DNA of 64,000 nucleotides from Septoria linicola (GCA_024114885.1 CP099418.1:2604001-2668000), one strand, 5' to 3'; shown: positions 1 through 12,151, counted from the stretch's first letter. The notes: generated from the letters alone by a model not told the origin. A program made the numbers and translations.

Positions 1-548
1 CTCTATAAAGGCATCCATGGTGCTATCGACGAGCGGCTCATAGCCGACCAGAGAAGACATCGAGAACGCATTGTTAACACAACGTCGATATTTGGCATGG
101 AAACTCTCATCCTTCGTCGAAAAAAGGGACTGGAGACGTTCCCCATGCGCTACAGCTTGCTGGACAGGGTCTGTTTGTTCAAAGCGTCTTAATAGGATGT
201 AATCTTGTTTCGTATGTCAACTGTCCACTTACAGAAATCTGATTTTGTCAATCCCTTGTTGAGACCGTAAATGATCTTGATCGCACGAGGGTCGGCGAAC
301 GAGAGCACATTGGGCCCAAGTCTTACAATGTCACCGTGCTTGCGATGCAGCTCAATATGTGTCCTTTCCGCCTTTCCATTACGGACGTCGAAATACCTCC
401 ACCAGTCTGTGTATGCTGCAATCCGCGGTCCAGGATATTTGTGCAAGCCATTTCGGAATTTATTTCTTAGAAGATGAACGGCCACGATCGCGAAGAGAAC
501 TACTGGCCATTGAGTGAGCAGTAACCGGAGTACTCCATCGGCAAGCAT
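1..548 (-). CDS. Cytochrome P450, N-terminal part (cut by window edge)
   Basis: The N-terminus has a membrane anchor (about residues 9-24) followed by the KYPGP proline hinge and the HGDIVRLGPNVLSF segment usual in microsomal fungal P450s. Exon 1 is 233-548. A GTAAGT donor at 232-227 and a CAG acceptor at 173-171 bound a 62-nt intron. Exon 2 (1-170) continues in frame with GERLQSLFSTKDESFHAKYR and VNNAFSMSSL, a stretch typical of pisatin-demethylase-like and related fungal P450s. The heme-binding end lies outside the window. The upstream in-frame codon at 561-563 is TTG, so the ATG at 548 is taken as start. Substrate unknown. Family assignment is confident, subfamily is not. Confidence 0.88.
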
Positions 549-604
549 GTTGAATGTGCACAAGGGTGTGTGTGACTAGTGAGGAATGAGGAAGCCGCAC
601 ACTC

Positions 605-610
605 TTATAC
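605..610 (-). promoter_or_regulatory. TATA-like box of the P450 gene
   Basis: On the minus strand this reads GTATAAG, 57-62 nt upstream of the P450 ATG at 548. The distance and the CT-rich stretch between them fit a core promoter. Seen only as a motif; no transcript evidence. Confidence 0.35.
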
Positions 611-2612
611 CTTTGTTGCATTAACAGAATATGACCGGGACCGGGGCTAAAGCGGTAGCATCGTGCTGAGGCATCGGCAGATCAAGACAACGGTAGATAC
701 TTATGAGTCTGCATGGCGGCAAGTGGCAATAGAGGCTGACAAGTCTGTCGGACCAGCATGACATCCATGGCTTCGTACTCGTTCGTTGGGTGATAGGCTC
801 GATTCTGAATGCGCTTTCGCTGGTGTCAACAGCCTTTGCGAGCACATGTGAAGTGCCGAAGGACCTCCAGGCTCACGTGCGCTCCACAACATCGTGTTGT
901 GGGATCCCCAGACGTTCGATTTCGGCAGTTGGCGATGAGAAGAACTGCCGCGCTGGGCATGACCGTCCATTTGCATGAGGAAAGCAGCAAAACATTCAAA
1001 GGTAGTACTTGACCAGAACTGCACGACTTTTAGCAGCTGTGGAACGCAGCTGGGAGCCAGAGTGCATTGTCATTGGGGTGCATGAGCGCACATAGTGTAC
1101 TCACGCGACGCGACGCATGGCCTTTCCACGAGGGAAAGCAACAAGGCGTGTTGGCAGCTTTTGATTGCGCTGGAGAACTAGGACAGCGTGAAGTCTGGAA
1201 GCCGAATTTCATCTCGGTCAACATGAATGCCCGGATTCCGTTGCTGGCGGCACGGCTTGTATGCTTCCGTGAAGGCATCCCGTACTCATCGACCGCATTA
1301 CGGTGCTCGTGGTCCTTATGGCGTCAGAAGAGAATATCATCGATTCTGGAAGGACTAAAGCCACGTGAAACTTGAGCCCATTCGAAGTTGAAAAGGGACA
1401 TTTAGAACTACGAAAGAAGGGTCGCTAGTGCCGGCCGTCCTCTTGTGTGGTCTCAGACCTTTGAAGACCACCAAAGTGTTGTAATGTTCGGGGACGTTTA
1501 GCAGTGCTGCCACAATACTGGTGTGTCGCGCGTGGGACGCGAATAAAGTTCAAAAAGAATGGTGCGGCAAGGCTATTGGCACTACAATGCTTCTCCCTCC
1601 CACAAACGGGTCACATCTGTAGGATCATTGCTGGCCGAGTGGCAGCAACGAGCGAAGATGGCGACGGTGCACGATGTCCGGTAAGAAAGCCGATTTTTTT
1701 TCGACGAAGGTTGGTATCTAATGGTAGCACTTCACCCGAAGGACTGATCTCTTCACCGCTCGCTCTCGCCCGGCCATATTACAAGCTTGCGTCATGCTTC
1801 ATCTCACGCCAGAGAGGACTCCAGCGCTGTGTAACGAGAAGGAGAATGCAATCGCTTTGTGTCGCCAGCAGTGACAGAAATTGACGTAGCATCTCGCGAA
1901 GCTCCTGCCGGTATCCCTGTCCAATTCTCCTGGCTGGAAGCTATACAAAGCACAGAAGCATAGCGCCGCCGATGACGCTATTGCAAGGTCGTCGCCTGTC
2001 TTGCTCTGGCAGAGCGAAGCAAGGCCGTCCACATGTGCATGCTGTGTTACACAAAACGCGGTCATTTGGCGGATGGCAACGCAGTGGGCTCCGCTCCCGG
2101 CATCAAGGGCCCATCTTCTGCGAGCTTGCTTGCAAAGGGGAACTGCTCTTCTAGCTCTCAACGACGTCACCACTGATGGAAAGGTCGCATTCATGTTTGG
2201 GGGATACACCCGGCGGCGATGGCCGGCGCCACGCCATTACTCCACAGAGCCATCATCCGTGCAGACCTTTGTGTGCTTGCTAGCCGCTGCCAGGGATGCG
2301 GATCTGGATCGCGAGCCTCAATCAGTGGGCATATGCTATCTTCAGACTAACAGTTGTAGGCCTGAATCGACGATTTGGGGTTGCGAGTACAAGGATGGTT
2401 GTCTCGACCATTGTACCGATTCTTACGATCCGAGCCAAAATGCTGCAGCTTGGGAGAGAACGGACTATGGACCCGGAATGCACGCGAGTCTGCAAATGCT
2501 TGGGAATAGGCGCAGTCTAAAGCACAGCTTGTGCCCATGACGAATGTGTTCAATTCGTTGCCATATGCAACTTGACATGCGCGCGCGAAGTCACGCCGAT
2601 GGATGGCACGCG

Positions 2613-2620
2613 TAAATATA
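2613..2620 (+). promoter_or_regulatory. TATA-like sequence before the 2667 gene
   Basis: The sequence TAAATATA lies about 47 nt upstream of the ATG at 2667, in otherwise mixed sequence. It is a plausible core-promoter element by position only. Confidence 0.28.
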
Positions 2621-2666
2621 TGAATCCTCGCGGACCCCTATGGCATGTGCAAACCGCACTACCACC

Positions 2667-3401
2667 ATGGCTCCCGCAGCTGTTCCTGCTTTAGCACAGA
2701 GTGAATCCAAGACAAGGTTTTTCCAGCGGCTCAGTCTGCGCGATGATAGCAAGGGAGACAAGGAACTCTATGCTGCCATGAAGGTGATCTACCCTGGCGA
2801 CCACTGGCACGCGTTTTCCTAACCGAGACCTAGAGAGAAGCCGTCGATGGCAGAAAGCGTCTGATCGAGAACGAATCACCAACATCGTAAGGCGGCGACC
2901 TGGATATACGTCCTCGGCCGAGGCACTGACTATGTAGCAGGCCGATCAACGAGACCTCTACGCATGCTGAGATCCTCCGCATCTACCAACGCGCGAGCCC
3001 AGAGACTCGAGCGGTGTATGACCTTGGCAAGGACACCGACGGCGCTGAGGAGGAGAACTGGATCATCCGCTGGCTCTTGTGGCACTGTTTCCGGTCTGTC
3101 TCTGTCTGCTCCCGTCACTCAACACTGGCTGATTAGTACCTAGGTATCGCGATCAACGCAACAATCGCAATCGAGGAGGATCCACGATCAACGGCCACAA
3201 CTCGGGCGAAGAGGATGAGTCCAGCGGCGCGACTAGCAGTACCACCCCAGACAACGAAGCGGAGAGCAGTCACGGTAAGTCACGGTATGCGAATGCTTCA
3301 AGCTCGTATACTGATGTCCACTTATAGCTAGCTCGTCTTCCAATCGACGACACGATTTCTGGGATCCTGTGCGGAACTCGTGGCAAGCTCAGTCACCGTA
3401 G
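2667..3401 (+). CDS. Hypothetical five-exon protein, about 175 aa
   Basis: No single long frame is present, but five exons join in phase: 2667-2783, 2834-2886, 2941-3093, 3144-3274 and 3328-3401. The introns are 50-54 nt, each with a branch-like CTAAC, CTGAC or CTGAT and an AG acceptor. The first donor (GTGATC) and third donor (GTCTGT) are weak. The ATG has a strong context (CACCATGG); an in-frame ATG also exists at 2640. The product starts MAPAAVPALAQSESKTRFFQ, has a central ordered-looking part ending EENWIIRWLLWHCFRYRDQ, a Gly/Asn/Ser-rich acidic linker, and ends FWDPVRNSWQAQSP. No membrane segment or signal peptide. I do not recognise the family. The consistent phasing across four introns is the main reason to believe it. 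Confidence 0.62.
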
Positions 3402-4768
3402 CGCGACTCCTGAGCGGGTCCTGCGACACTCTCGTGAAAAGCTCCGCCATCAATTTGCTGCAACGAGTATAATAGCTGGGTCGCAGCTATTATTGAGGAG
3501 GAGCTCTCATTGGGCTCAGGACACATCAGCTCGGTGTTACACGATGCTTCGATGCCCAGCAGGAATATAGACCCATGCCAGGCACCTGAAGATCGCGGCG
3601 ATAGCAGACTTTGCATTTACAGGAGTCCATAATGGCGGACAGTTTGGTTTCTTGGAAAAATTGATCACTGCGGGCTACGCAGACCAAATAGGCGATCATG
3701 AGCATACGACAAACTGGCAGCAAAAAGGCCTAAGGCAGCCAGCAGCAGATACTAATGCAGTGGCTTGAAGACTGCCTTCGCGTTGATGAAAAGTGAAGCC
3801 CTAATAATTGCCAGCAGCCCCTGTATGACAGGCCATGGAAGGCTGCATATTGTCGTCGCCGCGGTCGTGTTGCCGTCGATCCCGGCGCAGGGCGATTTGA
3901 CTCTTCACGCCAATGCTCCTGGTCCGTTCACATGGTGTAAGGATCAGGCGAGCAGAGGATCAACAAAACTGTACGACGCCGTGAGACCTCGGGTGCTGCT
4001 TCCCCGATCTGCTCCTAAGGACGTGATATGGTGCTTCGATCTGTGTTGAGAGACATGTTTCCCGTTGCACACCACCTCGTGGTCGCAGACACCCACGCAC
4101 TGAAATTGCTGTTCTTTGGCACTAACGAGCAAGAATCCACTTTTGGCCAAGGCCGATGCGCTTTGATGATTCACAGTCATCAGTCTGATGTGCACTAAAG
4201 GCACAGTTCTTGGCCCTTTGGTGAGCATCGTTGGGGCAGTAGTGCGCTCTGCCTTTCTTCGCGTGCAGGCTGCAGAGTGATTTTGGGCAGACCGACATGA
4301 TACAATTGCGGGCGGGATGACAGCACGGTGCAGCAGTGCAGGTATTGCCAGCGCGATGGAATATTGCTGGATCCTTCACAGGTCTCTGCACACACAAATA
4401 CACACACACACAGCTCGCGTCCCAGCCAAACAGATCAGCGGCAGACGGACAGCTAGCTGAATATGATGTCCGTCTACAAGCAAGGATTCTTCGTCGGCAG
4501 CCAGTGAACGCTGGCAGGAGTCCGTTCCGCAACGGCGACACCACGTCGACTGATGATACGCTAGCCCAACGCGCTCGACGTCCCTCTCTCTCCTTTGCGA
4601 TACTAATAACCATTATTACCATCTCCACATTCCTCGCCAGCAGCTGTTATCGCCGATGCGCGGTGACATCGCACGTGCATCGATCCGTGACCGCCACCAG
4701 CACCAGCATCAGCAGCAGCTGCCTGTCTGCCTGATTCCACGACTCGTGGTGTGAGCGAGAACAGAAAT
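3402..4768. other. Intergenic region with a short CA tract
   Basis: This holds the 3' end region of the 2667 gene and the upstream region of EFR3. A CA-rich simple-sequence tract lies at about 4389-4412. The frames at 4122-4734 look like chance frames in UTR-like DNA. No RNA gene seen. Confidence 0.5.
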
Positions 4769-7201
4769 ATGCCGCAAGTGCCTGGCAGGCCCGAGCGACT
4801 GCGGCCAAAGCACCAGAACTTGGTGCTGAAGTGCTATCCGCGCCTGCCCAAGAACGCGGCGGCCGACGTGAAGCCCAACAACTCGGAGCTGTCGTATCTG
4901 CTCTACTACGCGAGCACGCGCCAGCACAAGTTGCCCAAGGTCGGCAGCTACCTCGAGAGCAAGACGACGTACGATGTGGGCCACAGCCAGAGTGCACGCG
5001 TCCAGATCACGCTGCAGATTCTCACCGCCATCCTCGAGCACCACACCATCTCGCGCGCCTCGGGATTTGCCCTCATCGCGCCTTCCGTACGTTGTTCCTT
5101 CCTTTTTCTTTTCTTGACTTTCCCTCCCTTTCTCAACCAACGCCAAAATGCCGCCAGCGACGACGACAAACCAACGTGACCACTTCCGCTAATCTTAGAC
5201 AACTGTGCACAGGTCCTGCGCATAATTCGCGAAGTCGTCAACAATTCGACCGACATTGGCTTGATCGAAGCCTCGCTGCCTACCTGGGACGCGTTGTGCC
5301 GCCACCAGGATGGCGCCAGCCTCGCTGCCGACCACGAGTACCGCGACCTGTACACTCAGGTCGTGCGACTGTATGGCTCGCTCGCTAGGAACAACACCAA
5401 GAAACTTGGCCGGTCGACGCAGCCGGTAGCGAACCATGATGCCTTGCGACTTCGCAAGGCTGGAGTTGCCGCGATCACCAGCATTTTCGCTCCCGCCGAG
5501 CAGCTCGAGCGAAATTGGAATCGCGAATTCGACAACTCCTTCGCCTCCGTGTTGACGAATCTGCGCAACTCGGGAAAGCATGACTACATTGATTATCTGC
5601 AAGGCATGAACCGTGAGGCAGAAGAGAAAGAGGGCCGAGATGGCAAGACCTTGGGTCGGAGGCAGAGCATCACCCACAACAGGACGCTGTCGAGCTATCA
5701 GGAAGAGCAAGAGCCGGATCCGCGGACGGCGGAAGGCACGGCGCAAGACGCAGATCGTATTGAGGAAGAGGAAGTCGGACTGCTGGCCGTCGATTGCGTC
5801 AAGGCCATCTTTGCTACGCAAAATCGGGGTCAAACGAGAGAGGCCACCTTTTCCTTCATGCGCTACATCGCAGGCGAGCAGGGCCGAAGCATCGATGAGT
5901 GGTCAGCTCAGCTGTTCCGCCTCATCACCTCTTGGACGCCAGTACAGGACCGATTCGTGATACTGTTCACCGCTGTCGAAACTCTGCGTCGCTTGCCCGT
6001 GGACGGCGCCGACTTTCGATTGCACGAGACATACGCCAAAATGATACATGGCGTCATGAGCTCGGAACTGAATCTTATAGGCTTGTCAGTCATGGATGTA
6101 CTCATTGGGCTGATGACAACGACAATTCGAGCCGTGACGTACAGCTCGCGCCCAGGAAATAATTCAGTGATTCGAGACGGGATTCAAGTGAGCAACGAGC
6201 AGAGTGCAGCGATGTCCACTGTCGAAGTTTTGAAGGCATGCATTGCATGTCTGGCTGGACATGTCTACTATTCGGACCAGGTGACTGACATGATCGCCGC
6301 ATTGCTCGTGCGAGTGAAAGCATATCCCTCAGCTGCAGACTTCAAAAGTAACATATTTGGAGAAACCAGGTCGAGATCAAACACGCGAGCGACAGAGAAC
6401 ACAGCGGCCCGCCAGCGCCTTGGTACCTCTCGTGGCACGAAAACATCTGCTAGCAATACGTCTCCGGCTCGCCCAAGCACTGCTGCAGCTGCGATCACAA
6501 GCGCGACGAAAGATAGTATCCATGACGACAAATCAGAGCACGAACGAGAAACGAGCGAGCGGAGTAACAGCTTACGAAGTGGATACTTTACTACGGACGA
6601 GGCTAGGAAATGCGCGTTTGACATTGTCAAAAGCATTTTGCAAACCGCGCAGTCGACGAAGAAACAGGCGCATACTAACGTGGTCATCAACCGGAATCGT
6701 GTCCCTGTTGGCGTATGGGATGGTACACAGTGGCTCGCACGACTCGGTTCGGAAGATGTTCGCAACGCTTACAAAGAGGCCGTAACCACTTGGGCGCAAT
6801 ACGAGTCTGACGAGAAAGATCCGAATATCCTCGATTTTGAAGCAGACGACTGTTTTGGCAAATTTGTGCAGAAGGAGAAGGCCGCTTCACAGCGAGGTAG
6901 CATTGGTCAGAGTCAACAAAGTCATCCACAGCTACTCATGCTACCCAATTTCGGCGGCGAGCGCAGACTGAGCTCAGGCAACGTCAGCAGCAGCGGACTA
7001 GGTCTTGACAATAATGGCTCAATCAAACCAAGAGTCCGAGCTAAGGATTTGGAGGAGATTATGGAAGGCAAGCGACAGGTTGAATTGGCAGCAGAAATAA
7101 ACGATGGGGAACAGGTTGATCTCAGGAAGTTGCTCGCCGGCATACAGGTCGATGAGGCGCCCAAGTCGAGGGTGCCTTTGATGGCTGCGCCGCCTTACTA
7201 G
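4769..7201 (+). CDS. efr3: EFR3, plasma-membrane anchor of PI4-kinase
   Basis: Efr3 anchors the Stt4/PI4KIIIalpha complex at the plasma membrane, where PI4P is made; this is known of the family. The N-terminus is diagnostic: RPKHQNLVLKCYPR, then NNSELSYLLYYASTRQHKL and SYLESKT, followed by VQITLQILTAILE. Exon 1 is 4769-5086, a 126-nt intron (GTACGT donor, CAG acceptor at 5210-5212) follows, and exon 2 is 5213-7201, giving about 768 aa. The first half is helical, consistent with the ARM/HEAT-like rod. The second half (from about residue 480) is Ser/Thr-rich and low in complexity, with short conserved-looking islands such as RVPVGVWDGTQWLARL. The frame before the ATG opens with GTG, so the ATG at 4769 is chosen. 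Confidence 0.92.
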
Positions 7202-8083
7202 GCTGCATGACGGCGGCAGTGACGACGGCTTTGAATACTTAGAGTCATAGATAGAGGACAGGACTGTTTGGAGGATTGGATGATACCCAGCAAGAGAATT
7301 TGGCTTTGCAATTGAGATCTAGAGAGCCACGGTGTGGCATTTCAGGACAGCAGCAGCTATTAATGCATTCAAGAGCTCTTCCTGATTAGCTCAAATTCAC
7401 AGAGATTTGAACGACAGCATGCTGTTGACCATCTTGAGCCAACGACAAAGTGGCAACAGATATCGCCCAAGTCATGAAGCTACTCGGCAGCATTGTCATC
7501 CCTTTTTCCTCCCATGTGCTCCTCCAACCGAGGCAAGGCTCACTAGGCACATGCTCTTCCTATTGGCAAAGTTGACTATTCGATGGTCCACCCTCATAGC
7601 ATAGATCATGTGAATGCCGAGGGCTCCGAACATGTCTTTCCGCATTGCAGCTGGTGCTCGCAAAAGGTGTGTGATTCGGATGCTGCCGATTGAAGTGTTC
7701 CCGTGAGCAGACACGCCGCCACATGGTCCGAGGACAGCGATATGAGTGAGCTGACAGACATTGGTTGCAAGGCTCCGGCACGGCGAGCTGTTATCTCGTC
7801 AGGTCCAGTCTCGACTGCACGCAGACTAGATTGCTCCAGACGCCATCTCGATCCCGTTCCCCCTTGAGATTCTCCCTCTTCTTCGGCGTTGCTTTCGGCA
7901 CGCCTTTCAGTCTCAGCCAGGCTCTCGATCCCAGGCGTCTCGCCGAATGAAAGACAGGGCCGAGGTAGATAGTCTTGAGCGCGTCGGCGTGAGTTCTCTT
8001 CATCTTGACTGCTAGACAACCCGTTGAGGCACAGGAGCATAATCTCATTGAGTGGACGGCAGGAGCGCAGTCGTGTTGTCGGA
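7202..8083. other. Intergenic region, nothing recognised
   Basis: This follows the EFR3 stop and contains its 3' UTR. Minus-strand frames between about 7500 and 8048 have no domain or splice logic. No repeats or RNA genes seen. Confidence 0.5.
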
Positions 8084-8233
8084 CTACTTTGCAGAGATTT
8101 TGGTTCCGTACATTCGTTCCTTCCGGTTTGGTTGATCGCGGTAGTGAAAGATGCCTTTCAATGCGATGAGTGCTCCAAAGACGAGAACAATGCCGATCTC
8201 GTACGGGCTGCCGCGTTGAGTGATGGGTGACAT
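8084..8233 (-). CDS. Candidate small single-pass membrane protein, 49 aa
   Basis: A short frame starts MSPITQRGSPYEIGIVLV and ends RKERMYGTKISAK. Residues about 12-29 (EIGIVLVFGALIALKGIF) form one hydrophobic segment, followed by a basic tail. Just upstream on the same strand is a pyrimidine-rich stretch typical of fungal 5' UTRs, then ATCATC before the ATG. The frame stays open upstream to 8530, but that part has UTR-like composition. Transmembrane microproteins of this size occur in mitochondria and ER of fungi; I do not recognise this one. It could be a chance frame. Confidence 0.48.
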   Translation of the reverse strand: MSPITQRGSPYEIGIVLVFGALIALKGIFHYRDQPNRKERMYGTKISAK

Positions 8234-8966
8234 GATGATAGTATGCCGGGGACGATCTGACTTATGCGGTGTGTAGAAGGAAGGTTTGAAGAATAGAGTG
8301 TGATGCAGAAATGATGCAGTGGCAGTCGAGGCAGCTGGATGTGACAGTTCTTGATATGCGGCGTGGATGTCGCAGCTGTGTGTGAGGCGTTTGACATCCT
8401 GGAAAGTCGAACTTATCATGCTAAGAAGGTATAGGCGTGATAGCGTGCGCTGGCAAAGTACTTCGAGTGCTGACTCGATCTCCACAAAATGTGTTTCGAA
8501 ACGTGGAAAGTTGTCAGTAACAGGGGTCATGCGCCTGCAATCGTGCGATCGATAAGCTGCATTTCAGCATTTGGATGTAGATTCAGCGTCTGCGCTGCTT
8601 CATAGCTTCCTAGCGTCCAGTCTGCTTGCTAGTATCCCTGGTGTACTGTCTCTGGCTTCCTCGTGGTACTTGCACGCCTGGTCTGTGCCGCTATGTACTG
8701 TAATAGCAGACCAACCCTGGCTTCCTCGATCAGCCTCTTCCATTTGCCGCTTGTCCTTCTCTTGAGTCTAAGGGAAGTTGGCGCGAGTCCTTACGTTCTA
8801 CGCAGGGCTAGATCCTCGAAATCGACTGGCATCGTTCTCTGAATCGCGGACTCTCGCCTGAGCTCAGCAATGGAGCTGGGTGATTTTCGACTGTTCTGGC
8901 CAGCCAGAATGTCATTCTCAGAGTACCTAGCTCTCGCACCATGGCTTCCAAGGCGTGCATGCCAGA
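8234..8966. other. Intergenic region, nothing recognised
   Basis: It contains the likely 5' region of the small 8084-8233 frame and the 3' UTR of the Pin2-like gene. No convincing coding frame on either strand. Confidence 0.45.
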
Positions 8967-10149
8967 TCACACCTCTCTCCAGCTCGCCTGCACCGGCTTC
9001 CTTGCGGCGACACCGCCGGGCGTCAATACTCCAGGTGGGCTCATGTCACTCCTGTAAGATGGTGGCGAAGTGCTGTTCTCATAAGGCTTTGGCTGAGCGT
9101 AACTAGGCGCGTCGACTCTCGCATAGTGATCATTAGACGTAGGCGCATAAGACAACGGAGATGCATCTCCCACCGCGTCGTACCCTCCAGACATTGGGCT
9201 GCGGTAAGCTGCGGGCGCTGTTGGGTTTCGATCATACCCTGAGGCGGCATTGTTCGCGTATGTATTGTGAGCACCGTACGGCGAGTGCTCGTCTAGTCGA
9301 GCGGAATTGTAGTAGCCTGTAGCACCACCCTGGCTATCGTACGGACTCATGGCTTGCTGACGCTGCTGATCGTAGTCGTGGTAATGTGAGTGCGCATGGC
9401 CTGCTCCCATGTAGCCAATGTCTCCCGTCGAGCCCGTTCCTTGTCCCCGGTATCCCATGTCAGAACCTGTTTCTTGTCCGCTGTAATAATTTGGATTCTG
9501 ACTGAGCAAGCGCTCCTTTTGGGCCTGTGCTGAGATAGCAGAAGCTGCGACACGAGACTCCATCTTGTCCATCTCCACATCGTCCTCGTGGTGTTCGACT
9601 CGCCGGCTACTCGCGTTGCTCCAACTGGGCATGGCAGGGAGCGCGTCTTCGTGGTATTTCTGGCTCGACGATTCGAATGTAGCTGTCTGCGCGACGCTTC
9701 GAGGGCCGCCGTAGCCTGCGCCTCCACTTGCAAAGTAGGGATTCTGCATTGGAGGAGGCTGCTGATATTGATACGGAGTTGGAGGCGCCTGCTCATAGCC
9801 CTTGTCTCTACGTCGCGGAGACGGGCAACAAGCGTTGAAACAGGAGCAACATGCTTCGATCACGAGTTAGTGTCTTCTCAGACTTGTCTTGTGGATGTGC
9901 CATGGAAATTGGGTTAGGGAGGGTTTAGAGGGCGAAAGTGGCACGAAACTCACCACAACAACACTCCACGCCACAGCATAGACACCGAAATACGCAGAAG
10001 AGAATGGACAGAACAATAAAGGATCCTAGGATGATGGCAGCAATTACGGGCCATTTGCAGTAGCTCTTCGCCATGCAGCTGTCCCATGAACTGAACGAGT
10101 TGCGCACGCCAGCCAGGCTTTGGCCAATGTCCCTGGTGAGAACGGCCAT
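8967..10149 (-). CDS. Pin2-like (fibroin-3-related) membrane protein
   Basis: Two exons, 9954-10149 and 8967-9853, are joined across a 100-nt intron (GTGAGT donor, AAG acceptor, ACTAAC branch), giving about 360 aa. The N-terminus carries the family signature SWDSCMAKSYCKWPV, one membrane helix (about residues 33-52), then a Cys-rich block FRCLCCGVECCC, spliced to ACCSCFNACCPSPRRRDK. The rest is a long disordered tail rich in Pro, Tyr, Gln, Gly and Ser. This matches fungal proteins annotated as Pin2 or fibroin-3-related; yeast Pin2 is a plasma-membrane protein with a prion-like tail that can induce [PSI+]. Function in filamentous fungi is unknown. The upstream open frame to 10281 begins with GTG, so the ATG at 10149 is preferred. 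Confidence 0.86.
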
Positions 10150-11032
10150 ATCGTGTTTTGTGATGTCTTGTCCTGTGTCTTCGATAATGTCTTGTCTCGC
10201 CCAGCCTTGTCCACTATATCCTGCTCGAGGGCCTGCTGTTGGATATTTTGCTTGGGTAGTCTCCCGGCGATATATGCTCACACATCAGCTGCCCGAGCAA
10301 CAACGTCGTGTCCGTAGCAAATCTACAGTCGCATATGGCTTTGCTCCTGCGCAATGCGATCAGTCGTCGCAGCAAACAATGGCAGCCAGTCCAGCATCGA
10401 GTCGCGTCGGCGGGCAAGGCAAGATAGGGAGCGAATGGCACTCGTTCAGCGTCAAGATCGATATGTGTGTGTCTGTCTGCCAGCTAACTAGATACAACAG
10501 CACCACTTTCCATCGACGTGCAGGTGTTCCTGGCCACGCGGACCAGGAGGCAGTGCACCGCCGTGTTTGGCTGCGTGCTTGGCTGGACGATCCCTCTCTC
10601 GCTCTCTCTCCCGATACCCCAGCTCCCCGTCATGGTGAAACATGCGGCTCGGAAGCATGAACCAACCACAATGCGATCTGTGCACCAAGAAAGATGATAC
10701 ATGATCTGAGCAGATGCTCCTACTTTTCCAACATTGTCAGCTCTTCTGGATTAGATGATGTCTGTATGGACGGTGGCACACGTCAAGAGGCGTCGCCACA
10801 AAGGACATGCTCCTGCAACAGACCGTTCGAGACACCGGGCGGCGCCCACTTTTGGAGACACGTTGCGAATCTCTAAGTTAGTCGAATTAGAGCGATCAGT
10901 CAAAGAATATCTCCTAGCAAGAGCATAGTGTCCGGAGTGAAGTCTTGTTCATGACTCTGAAACGTGCATCACTCACGTACAATCACCCTTGAGGGTTCAA
11001 GCAGACAGCGTACAGCACGTTACAGCACTCCA
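10150..11032. other. Divergent intergenic region
   Basis: It lies between the start of the Pin2-like gene (minus) and the methyltransferase (plus), so it should hold both promoters. The frames present (for example 10073-10660) are without recognisable domains. No repeats seen. Confidence 0.5.
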
Positions 11033-11971
11033 ATGGCTACATACACCGACGTCAACAAGGCCAATTGGAATGAGCGTGCAGCGCTGCATGCAAAGTCCCT
11101 CGACTACGATGTTGCGCGGCTCCAGCGCGATGCCACAGCCCTCTCAGACGTGGTTCACTTCGATCTTCCCCTGCTGGGCTCGATCGAAGGCCTGGATGTG
11201 GCGCATCTTCAGTGCCATATTGGGACCGATACCCTCTCACTTGCACGCAGAGGTGCCAAAAGCGTAGTGGGGCTGGACTTTTCTACTGCCTCTATCGCAG
11301 AGGCACGAGAGCTCGCTACTAAAGCCGCAGACTGCCAGGCACTCAATCTCAGGTTTGTCGAAGCGGACATCAATCATGCTGTGGAGGCGCTAGGTTCGGC
11401 AAGCTTTGACCTGGTATTCACTGGCATTGGCGCTCTGTGCTGGCTGCCATCTATCAAGCAGTGGGCGAAGCAAGTTTCAGGTCTTCTCCGACCAGGTGGC
11501 AGGTTATTTGTGCGAGAAGGACATCCCATGGTCTGGACCATTGATGAGAGCATCACTGATGCACCGGGCTTCGTTGTCACATACTCGTACTTCGAGACCA
11601 GCAAGCCAGTAGAGTCTGTCAGTGACATGACTTACGTCGACACAGGAAACCGCAGACTTGAGAACAAGACGAGCTTTAGTTGGAATCATGGCATTGGAGA
11701 GGTACGCACTTCCCATACGCTCCAGTGGCAGAAGCAGTGGCAGTTCTGATGTCCGCGATTGAAGGAAGGTACACAAGCTAACGTGATGCAGATCATCACT
11801 GCACTCCTCGAAGCTGGAATGGAGATTACCGCTTTCGTAGAACACAGAAGCATTCCGTGGGTCGCATTTCCAGGCAAGATGGAAAAAGCCGCAGAGCCTG
11901 GCGAGTGGAAGATCACAGCTGGCGAAGACAATGTCCCTCTCAGCTATACCTTGCAGGCGGTGCGAAGATGA
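11033..11971 (+). CDS. Class I SAM-dependent methyltransferase
   Basis: Two exons, 11033-11701 and 11792-11971, with a 90-nt intron (GTACGC donor, GCTAAC branch, GCAG acceptor) give about 282 aa. The SAM-binding motif I appears as VAHLQCHIGTDTLSLARRGA followed by VVGLDFS, a variant common in the methyltransferase type 11/25 group, where Cys-His-Ile-Gly replaces the usual GCGTG. Later come the SFDLVFTGIGALCWLPSI strand and a LRPGGRLFVREGHP motif. The C-terminal exon (ALLEAGMEITAFVEHRSIPW) fits the end of the fold. Substrate not predictable; no secondary-metabolite core gene is adjacent. The longer frame from 10964 starts with GTG; the ATG at 11033 is chosen. Confidence 0.85.
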
Positions 11972-12151
11972 CCTGAGCCAAGCACAAGATACAAAACGAA
12001 TCTGGGCAGGTATCCAAGTAGCATAGACAGCAATTACCAGTATTGACTTATTGAGTTGTGTACCCAGAAGTGTGTCAGCTTGGGGATGTGGCCGAAGGTA
12101 ATGTGGCACGGCACATTGATTACCAAGAATGGCTGAGCTAATCAAGCCTGA

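Larger units (their letters stand above)
564..2666. other. Intergenic region, no gene recognised
   Basis: This 2.1-kb stretch separates two divergent genes. Open frames up to about 180 codons exist on both strands, but none has a recognisable domain, consistent splice structure or good start context. It presumably holds the P450 promoter on the left and the promoter of the 2667 gene on the right. No repeat or RNA gene seen. Confidence 0.5.

Noticed and set aside
549..563. Longer N-terminus for the P450
   Set aside because: The codon at 561-563 is TTG on the minus strand; the first ATG is at 548.
1799..2209. 136-codon minus-strand frame
   Set aside because: An overlapping plus-strand frame of similar length exists and neither has family similarity; probably chance.
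4389..4412. CA-rich tract as a regulatory element
   Set aside because: It is a simple-sequence repeat with no other support.
5195..5833. Minus-strand frame opposite EFR3
   Set aside because: Antisense shadow of the well-supported EFR3 exon 2.
10964..11032. Extended N-terminus of the methyltransferase
   Set aside because: The extension starts with GTG and is not similar to the family; the ATG at 11033 is better.
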